This document shows, piece by piece, positions 55,874 through 64,000 of a DNA stretch of 64,000 nucleotides (position 1 is the stretch's first letter; every line of letters begins with the position of its first letter). Both the position numbers and the translations under genes were made by a program. Under the pieces are notes generated by a model, which made no database searches, had not been told where the DNA came from, and worked only from the letters and a program-made list of their open reading frames with translations. This DNA comes from Plectosphaerella cucumerina (taxonomy: Eukaryota; Ascomycota; Sordariomycetes; Glomerellales; Plectosphaerellaceae), in contig JAGPXD010000005.1 of the NCBI GenBank assembly GCA_020746995.1, positions 1,674,001 through 1,738,000 on the forward strand, given 5' to 3'.

Positions 55874-57199
55874 GTCGAGGGATTTCGCACGGCACTCTAT
55901 GCCATGGCAGTTTGAATTCTAGACACCGATCGTGAGCTTCAGAGACCAAAAACGCCGGATTGGCAGCAGAGCGATTGCTGTCTTTATGTGTTGGGAAACG
56001 CGGCATTAAGAATGCGTGCTTCCAAGGTTGAGGCAATGACGAAGGTGGCAGTGATCCTCGGGGCAAGGGTCACAGCGCCAGGCAGGTGAGCAGGGGCAGA
56101 CAGGACGGGTTAACCTACACGAATGGACGAGCTGCACGACGGAAATGGTAACGTGGAGCGGTCAGGACGGAGGTGACAAGAAGTGAGCCTCAAATTCGAG
56201 CAGGTGGTGAACAAGAAGAGAGGAGTCCCTCTCCAGCGTGTTCTCAGCGAAACGAGGGATTATACTTCGTCGAGTCGATCGACGACGGGCACAGGCGCCG
56301 CTGTTCCCTGAAGCCCCCGGGCAGGAGCGGGAGACTGCACCGTCGGATACGCTCGGCAGGTACCCCGCCATTGGTCGATTCCCCGGCCGGCTAGCGATTT
56401 TCACATGCGGCTTGACCGGGATCGGGAAGCCGCGTCCTACGCCCTGAGGACAGTCAGTTGCCCTGCTTGTCTCTGAGGCGGCGAATGCTCTGCCAAGTGC
56501 TCAACAAACGAGGCAATTGTGAGCCAACATATGCCTTACAAAATGACCGTCTCGCAACGATTACCCACGACTGTCGGTGAGCAACATCAAGAGGCCACAG
56601 TCACGCCCGCCATCCTATCTGACACATCGTACGACTGACGCCTTTCCTGCCGCCCGGGCCTTTAACCAACCTGCCCTTGCCATGTGCATCGCTGGACCCT
56701 GCCCTGTGTCCAGATGCGTCGTCCTCACTGAATCCCGGCCATCTGGTGGGGTATCTCTCGGCGCTAACAGCGGAGCGGCCACTCAGGGTCCGGCTTGGGG
56801 CGCTATCAGCGAACGCGGGGTAACACTAACCAAGCATCCCTGCATCCCCGGGTGAGGCAGTGACGATAAGACCGCCCGAAGCCTTCCGCAGCGCCGCAAC
56901 AGGCACGAGCTGAAACGCCATTCACGTGCGATCGGCTAGCCGGCCTGGGTCGAGTGTATGTCTGGTCACGCAGGCTCGACATGACGTGCTACCGTCGTGG
57001 TCACACACACGGCGGAAGCCGGACCTGTGCAGCCGAGTCAGCAGGCAGGCTTGCGACGCGCTTCTGTGTGTCTTTGTGCTTGACAAGGTCCAGCGAGGTC
57101 GAGCGAGGTTGAGCTAGAGGTCCAGACCATTCAAACCAGCTGATTGATTGTACAGCAGAGCCTCTAATTCCGATATCTGTCCCACTCTTGACATTGGAA
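55874..57199. other. divergent intergenic region
   Basis: About 1.3 kb between the repeat-protein gene (-) and the histidine phosphatase (+). Only short unrelated frames. No RNA gene recognised. Confidence 0.5.
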
Positions 57200-57968
57200 A
57201 TGGAACATCATGAACTGTCGACTGCTCGTGGAACTGCATGCCAAGTACATATCTTGCGCCATGGCCAATCCCTTCACAAGTAAGAGCCACTCGTTTTCAG
57301 GAGATTTGCGTGCGACTAACACTTCATCAGTGTCAACAGAGACTTCAAAGATCGTGACCCCTGCCTGACCGAGACTGGCGTTGAGCAAGCTTTGGGGGTT
57401 AAGCTGCCGGAGAAACCTGGCCTGATCATCGTCTCTCCAATGACACGAACCATCCAGACAGCAAAGTTGGTCTTCCGAGACTGGTTTGAGTCGACTCCAA
57501 TACAGGTATGGCCGGATCTTCGCGAGTCCCACGATGCAATCTGCAACCACGGGGTCTCGCGTGATGCCATGGCAACCAAGTTTCCAGACATGGACTTTAC
57601 AGAATGCCCAGCCGAGTGGGACTATCCCCCACACAACTTTGAAGACGCTGTTGCCCGAGCCGAGAGAGTTCGTCAGAGGTTGAATGCCATGGCAGCTTCT
57701 GGGGTCTATCACAACATCTACCTGGTCTCACACCGCGGCTTCATCGCCTTCCTCGTCCAAGGAGAGAGGTTCAATGTTTGTGGTATGGAACCAGAAAGAT
57801 CTCCTGGCTAGTTTGATTAGTCTGCTAACAGGAACGACAGACCTCAGGACATTTCGGTTTGCATGTGTGGATGAAGTTGAAGGCTTGAGATTTGGAATCA
57901 ACGTAGACACCGAAACTGCGCAAGACTTTGGCCCAACCGTTCTCACCCCAGTCAATCCAGAGGGCTGA
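57200..57968 (+). CDS. histidine phosphatase superfamily protein (phosphoglycerate-mutase-like)
   Basis: Three exons: 57200..57279, 57331..57782, 57832..57968; introns 51 and 49 bp; 222 aa. The phosphate pocket is visible: ILRHGQSLHN with nucleophile His21, Arg66 in SPMTRTIQTA, Glu92 in LRESHDA and the second His161 in LVSHRGF. The VNRDFKDRDPCLTETG segment is typical of the fungal branch-1 phosphatases of about 220-290 aa that act on small phosphometabolites; a glycolytic mutase role is unlikely. Substrate unknown. Confidence 0.88.
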
Positions 57969-58539
57969 CCGAAGACAGGCCGGCGGTTGCTCGCTTCAGG
58001 CCGAGCATGTCTGTCAAAGAGCTTTGTTGCATCTGGCAGCCAGCCTCCAAGTCATCGCGAGTCTGGGATGAGCTCGCTAATTCACTGGACCGACCCGTGC
58101 TGAGAGATGACGCTAAGATAACGGCTATCACGTGACTGATGAATAAGATCTCCCGTCCCCCACCACAATGACAGCATCAGACATCGATGGAAGCTTCGGT
58201 CGCGGGGCTTGCCCACAATCTGCTCGGCCTGAGTCAATCACCGGCCGTCTTCTCCTCTCAACTCGGCTTTTTGGCCTCCGGCTTTGCTGCCAGTATCACC
58301 ACTTTTCCTGTCTCTAGGAAGCCCCATTCGATCATTCTTTCTTCTTCATTGATCATGCAGGCGATTGTCTTCTGATCCGACATCTTGCGACTGCCAATCT
58401 GCCCCTCGACCCCGCCAAGGCAGTCCAGACCTCTCGAACCACAGCGACACCTCCCGACGAGCGCCCAGTCCCAAGCTGGCGCTACGAGAACCGAAACAAC
58501 CTCATACAATTCCCGAGCATTGATACAGGGGCGAACTCC
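57969..58539. other. intergenic, LTN1 promoter and leader
   Basis: 571 bp. The stretch from about 58380 reads as a C/A-rich leader before the LTN1 ATG. A 62-codon frame (58187-58375) has no support. Confidence 0.5.
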
Positions 58540-61500
58540 ATGTCCAAGTTCCAGGGGAAGGGAGCTCGCTTCGGCGGCGCGGGAGCCTTCTCCAGCCCCG
58601 CGCGAGGCTTCGGTGGCTTCTCCTCCCAATCAACAAGCAGTGGCCTGTCCTACCTGGTCGAGCCCCCCGACCTGTCCTCCATTTCCGATGCGAACGTTGT
58701 TGTCTCTTTCAAGAACCTCCTGAAGAAGGATGCGACCACAAAGACCAAGGCGCTGGAAGAGCTTGTCGCATATGTGCAAGCACACCCGTTCGAACAGGAA
58801 GGAGGAACAGAAGAAGCCATTCTGGAAGCTTGGGTGCGTCTATCCCGTGCCCAGGCCGCACCATTCTCCATTGAACAGTTAGTAATGATAGATTTAGGTT
58901 CAAGTGTACCCTCGCACCTCAATAGACAATGCGCGACGCGTCAGAGAGCTGTCGCACACCTTGCAGTTCGAGCTGGTCAAGTCCGCTCGCAAGCGCATGG
59001 AGAAGCGCATCCCGCGCATCGTCGGGACCTGGCTGGCCGGTCTCTACGACAAGGACCGGGGTGTGTCAAGGGCCGCCGACCAGGGCCTGTCATCCTTCCT
59101 AAACTCTCCCGACAAGGTGGTCATGTTCTGGACAAAGTGTCAGTCGCAGATACTGACGTACGCCACCGAAGCTATCCAAGAAACACAAGAAACTCTCAGC
59201 GATGAGCGCTCGACAACTCCCGACGATGCCGAAGCCAAGTATTTCCGAGTTGTGGGCGCTAGTCTCTCCCTCGTCCTCGGTCTCCTGCAAAAGGTCGACA
59301 ATGCCGACGTCGAGAAGGAACGAGAGTCCTACGATGCCTTTTTCGGCGAGGAAAAGGTCTGGAAGAGCATCATCGTTGGAGATGCCACCGCCAAGAAGGC
59401 TGCTTGCCAACTTCTATGGGTCTGCCTGGAGAAGCGAGAGGCCGCCATCTCCGCCCAGACGTCTCGTCTGAAGAAGATCTTCATTACTGAGGGCCTCAAA
59501 AGCAGCCAAATCGGCTCCGCCATCGAGTACGTCCGCGTGCTCACACGCCTGACGCAGAAGTTCCCCGAGATCTGGTCCTCCTCCAGCGACAAGAAGACCC
59601 CCGTTTCCCGCCTTGGCGGCTTCCTCGAACGTGGCTCCCAGGCCAGCTCCGTGAAGTACTGGGAATACCTGGAGCAACTGCTGGTCGCTGTACCTAAGGA
59701 GCACATCACCTCTGAGACTGCTACGAACATCCTTAAGTCTCTTCGAGTGGGCATCACGGGTCGCGAGGAGCCCAGGATGCACGCGCCGACTGCGTGGACA
59801 AGTTACGTCCGCATCACACGTCACTTCATCTCAACACTACCAGCAGACGAGACAAGGGCGCAATTCGTTCGCGAGAATCTCTTCCCTCTCACTTCGCACT
59901 ACCTGAACCCAACGCCAGAGACATCCGCGTGGGATATTGGAGGCAACGGCAAGATTCCTGTGCTTGTTGAGGCCTTCCAGACTTCGGCCGATCGGCACCA
60001 CGAGGACACCATTCAAGCCACGGCTGACGAGTGGACAAGGCTTGCGGAGGAGTTCTGCGCCAGGATAGCCAGCTCTCTCCCCGAGGTGTCGAAGGACTAC
60101 CAGAAGTCCCAAGATGCCATTGCGGAACAAAGTACGCGATGGTTCACTTTGGTCGGCCAGATCCACTCCAAGACGACTGCTAGCCATCAGAAGCTTCCTC
60201 CCATCGTCGAAACACCATCGATTGCTGTCATTGCGCGTGCAATTCAGCTACTCTCCAGCCGCAACGTCAAACCTTTCGGTGCCGCGGCGTTGCTCGCCAG
60301 CGTCGGAAAGCACGCACCACACCTTTGGGAGGATCCAGCTGCCGTGGCCGACTTCTGGGACTTCCTTTTCGAGACGGGCAAGAATCGCATGCAGCTTGTC
60401 CTCGACTCTCGCTCACTTACATACCTCGCCCGCTGCGTGGCCGACCTCGGCGCAGTCACCGGGCAGCAGGATGCGTTCAAAGAAGTGTGGACGGTTTGGA
60501 TCGAGGCGCTTCTTGGGCTCAAGAATCATGAGCAAACCCGAGGTGCCGTCAGAAGCCTGGTATCTCACGATGCCGCGGCTCCTCTGGCAACATCCCTCCC
60601 AGGCCTCCAGGAATATCTGGTCTCGCAGGCTGAACAATATCTTGGTGGTGACGACGACGCGCTTCCTATCCTCGAAGCAGCTGCCACTCACAACACCCTG
60701 ACAGATGACTCCGCAAAGGCAGTCATCGAAGGCGCTCTGGAGACTTTGAGGCAAGACTCGGCGAAGTCGGCTAGAGTACTGGCCGTTGTTGGCATCATCG
60801 TCACCAGCAAGCCCCAGGTTGTCTCGCAGGATGAGACTCACATGGCCCTAGTTACGGCACTGTTGGGTCTGACGGAGCTCAGCGACACAGACATTTCGTC
60901 TCGGGCTGTCTCATTGAGGGCACTCATTGACAACGGTGTCGATGGCAAGGCCGCTGGTGTGAGCATCATCCAGAAGAATCTGGAGGAAGCCGGAGCCCAG
61001 TCCTTAAGGTATGTTCCCACGAAACGCTTCATCCTTTTTCACGTACTGACCCATCCAAGCATTGAGACACTCTACCAGCAGGCCCTCCAGGCTGTTGAGT
61101 CGGACGGCGTTGGCGTGACAGATCTCTTCCCCAACACGAATCTCTGGAAGGAGCAGCTGCAGAGCTTCCTACAACAGGACGTTAACCCTTCTCTGTCGAT
61201 CACGAACAACCTCGAAGGTGCTGTATTCCTCGTGCAGGCCTCGGACCTGGAATCGGGCCGCCTGCCGCGCCTTCGGAGGGATCGCGATGGATGCGTTGCG
61301 CCTCTCAGAATGGCGCTCTATGCCGGAAAGCTGCTTTCGTCGAATCTTGACCTCGAGTCCTTGCCCCAAGACTTCAAGGTCGAGGTTCTTTTTCTCCTAT
61401 CGATCACTGTTCAGCTTGCGACCGACCAGATGACGCTGGGAGACGAGAACAAGCTGTGGTCGAGCCTCGGCACCTCGGACTCCCTGGAGAGTGCCGCCAA

Positions 61501-63611
61501 GTTTGTCTCAACAAGCCGAAGTATCATCCTTGACTTTGTCGAAGCCGCCTTTGGTTGGAGAGACGGCACTGATGATGGCTCGACACCTCTCATCGAGACT
61601 CTCATCGCCGTCATGATTCAGCAGTCAACGGCGCTGACACCGATGGGTTTGTACAGCGCCAGGGCTCTGAGTGAACTTGTCGAGGGGCTGAACGATAAGC
61701 ACGGCATCCCCTTGGATTCGGAGGCCAAACTGGCAAAGTACGACACACTGAAAGCAACTCCCTCTACCGTCTTGGCTGCCGTGGCTCTACTCCGTGGCTA
61801 CGGCGAGATGCTTGAGTCCTCCAAGCTCACAAACACCCTCTGCAACCGCCTTGTCAGCGATATTGCTGGTCTCAGTGTCTCTTCGAACAAGACGCTGGCG
61901 ACGCTGGTGCTCTTCAACGCTTGTGCCCAGGTGTATGAGCTTGGCGAGATCCCGGTGCCCAACAACAGGCTAGTCTTTGCTATCCGTCAGGTCACTTCGT
62001 GGCTGGAGGACCCGGTAGCATTGACACCACAGCTTTCCGCCGAGGTCTGCCGCGCCCTGCAGAGGCTGCTTCCCTGCATCAAAGAGGTCTACGGACCCCA
62101 CTGGGAGCGGACGATTGACTTTTGCACAAACCTCTGGGTCAAAGCATCGGAGGATGAGCTCGACGCTGTCCTGCCGTACATCCATGCCTCAATCAAGCTG
62201 ATGAACACCCTGGAGACGATTTCAGAACCCAACGACGACCTTGACGATGCCCTTAAGGAGGCAGCGGAAACAACGGCGCTCTCGCTGCTGGAACTTCTGA
62301 AGCTTCCGCGGGAGAAGAACACTCAGCCACTTGAGATCACGGATGCTCTCATCTGCAGACGCGTCGGGAAGCTATCTCTCAGACACGTCTCCGATCTCTC
62401 TGAACTGTACGGATTGATGGCATCAGATTCACGCGACATTCAGTCCGCAGCTTTCAGCCTCCTCCACCGAGCGCTACCCGCAGCACAGGCCAAGCTGTCG
62501 ATCGATGTGCTGCTTGACAAGACCGAAGCCCGCCTCCCTGACGAGCTGCTCTCCCTTCTCCTCGATGCACCTACCCTGGAGAAGTACCCCGACGAGGTCC
62601 TCGCCAAGTTCCCTACCCCCATCCGATCCTACCTCCTCACATGGTGCCTCATCTTCGACGCCTACAGCACCGCCTCGCTGAAGGTGCGGACGGACTACAC
62701 CGAACATTTGAAGACGGAGAACTACGTCGGTCCTCTGATGGACTTTATGTTCGATGTTCTTGGCCACTCGGCGTCGCATCCCCTCAACCTCGAGCGCGAG
62801 GGTCTGACTACCGACCACATCCAGTCCTACGACCTGCGGAACGCCGACTCCGAGCCTGAGGAGCGCAACCTTCACTGGCTCCTCATCCATGTCTTTTACT
62901 TGACTCTCAAATACACACCCGGTCTCTTCAAGGCGTGGTTCATGGACTGCCGATCAAAGCAGACCACCAACGCCGTCAAGGACTGGCTGATGAAGCACTT
63001 CACACCCCTGATCGTATCGGAGCTTCTTGACGAGGTCGCGCAGTGGGCCAAGGACCAGGAGGAGCCTGCTGATGACGAGAAGGAGCTCGTCGTCAAGGTC
63101 AGTCATGCGGCCAAGGAGATTACCGCTGGTTACGAGGTAGACGAGTCACTGGCCTCCATCTCCATCCGCGTTCCCCCTGGTTACCCCATCGACATCGTCA
63201 CCGTGGCCGGCCTTAACAGGGTCGCCGTCAACGAGCGGAAGTGGAACAGCTGGTTGATGACGACGCAGGGAGTCATCACGTTTTCGGTAAGCACACATTA
63301 ATCGTCTCATCTCCTGACCTTTCCGACTGACAAATCTCCAGAATGGAAGCATCATCGACGGCCTGACCACATTCCGCCGCAACATCGTCGGCGCCCTCAA
63401 GGGCCAGAGCGAGTGCGCCATCTGCTACTCCATCATCTCTACCGACAAGAAGATGCCCGACAAGAAGTGCTCGACGTGCAAGAACCTGTTCCACAGGACT
63501 TGCTTGTACAAGTGGTTCCAGAGCAGCAACCAGAATACGTGCCCGCTGTGCCGCAACCCGATCGACTACATTGGAGCGGACACGAAGTCACGGAGGGCCG
63601 CGGTGGCTTAA
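58540..63611 (+). CDS. LTN1: Listerin E3 ubiquitin ligase (LTN1/RKR1)
   Basis: Three exons: 58540..58833, 58898..63286, 63342..63611; introns 64 and 55 bp; 1650 aa, normal for the family. The N-terminus (GFGGFSSQSTSSGLSYLVEP, PDLSSISDANVVVSFKNLLKKDATTK) and VYPRTSIDNARRVRELSHTLQ are typical of Ltn1, followed by a long HEAT/ARM-like helical body. The last exon encodes the RING: CAICYS from about residue 1586, KCSTCKNLFHRTCLYKWFQSS and CPLCRNPI, all ligands present. Ltn1 binds stalled 60S subunits and ubiquitinates nascent chains in ribosome quality control. Nothing odd in the gene; the RING exon boundary is a conserved-looking phase-0 junction. Confidence 0.96.
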
Positions 63612-63779
63612 ACGGACATGACATGACGGAGAGGAAGGGGAATTGTTTGTCAATAGAAAGCGTAGTGGCATCGACCACCTAACAATTGCCATCGTCGAAA
63701 CCTCGCCCAAGTGAAAACCCTGCAAGACATCATACCGTCCTCAGACCCAACGCCGCCATCGCACCATAACCACCGCCCC

Positions 63780-64000
63780 TCAGAACTTCCAGATGAGATC
63801 CTCGCAGTAGCGGTAGAGGAGAACAGCCACCTTGACCGTCAGCTCGTCGTCGGACGACAATTCCGGGAACTCCTTCTTCATCTTCTTCGCCTTGGCACCA
63901 GTGCGGCCAACCTTCTTCAGAATGCCAGCCCTGACGACCATGGCCCTTGTCCCAGCAGCCTTAGCCTCCGCCTTCTTCGCGGCAGTCCACCGCTGCTTCC
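63780..64000 (-). CDS. 3' end of an unknown basic protein, cut by the right edge
   Basis: The frame enters at the right edge and stops with TGA at 63780-63782. The ~73 visible C-terminal residues are rich in Lys and Ala (KQRWTAAKKAEAKAAG, GRTGAKAKKMKKEFPEL), then acidic and hydrophobic (SSDDELTVKVAVLLYRYCED), ending LIWKF. Third positions are C/G biased. No family recognised from this fragment. It converges with LTN1, 168 bp apart. Confidence 0.7.
   Translation of the reverse strand, partial: KQRWTAAKKAEAKAAGTRAMVVRAGILKKVGRTGAKAKKMKKEFPELSSDDELTVKVAVLLYRYCEDLIWKF

Overview
The window is nuclear DNA of a filamentous ascomycete (Pezizomycotina, most likely a Sordariomycete). Genes are split by many 49-110 bp introns with GTRNGT donors, CTRAC-type branch points and YAG acceptors, and coding GC3 is high. 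The families also fit: Clr5-domain, 2EXR, rhodopsin-like (Pth11/SAT4 type), tachykinin-type fungal TF, copper-fist, Tos4-like FHA, saponin hydrolase and a THI5/NMT1 pyrimidine synthase. Exon models were built by hand from splice consensus and reading phase; the models called spliced CDS below sum to a whole number of codons.

Layout. 1-9 kb: ABC-C transporter (minus, cut by the left edge), mitochondrial-type holo-ACP synthase (minus), DUF1774-like membrane protein (minus), and one uncertain hypothetical gene. 9-24 kb is an accessory-looking stretch: Clr5 regulator, rhodopsin-like membrane protein, secretory tyrosinase, 2EXR protein (apparently frame-disrupted), tachykinin-type TF, SDR and secreted saponin hydrolase. 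24-29.5 kb: a thiamine-pyrimidine synthase (THI5/NMT1) with a TPP riboswitch in a 5'UTR intron, divergent from a 17-exon MFS anion:cation symporter. 29.5-38.5 kb: gene-poor DNA with a HET-like relic, a small secreted protein, a copper-fist TF, a GST, a triple PAN/Apple secreted protein and a TLC-like membrane protein. 40.7-64 kb is mostly core housekeeping: CTD-kinase cyclin (CTK2), a 52-residue secreted peptide, palmitoyl-protein thioesterase, a nucleolar L1-domain (Cic1/Utp30-like) protein, a Tos4-like FHA protein, a 77-aa protein, a 1304-aa mitochondrial-looking repeat protein, a histidine phosphatase, Listerin/Ltn1, and the 3' end of a basic protein cut by the right edge.

The most striking elements are (i) the TPP riboswitch, whose 5'UTR intron has two candidate 5' splice sites flanking a 15-codon uORF, (ii) the divergent pairing of that gene with a Dal5/Thi73-family transporter, and (iii) a giant protein with about 22 tandem 27-30 residue repeats, a mitochondrial-type presequence and a C-terminal hydrophobic segment. 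No rRNA, tRNA, CRISPR array or intact transposon was recognised.
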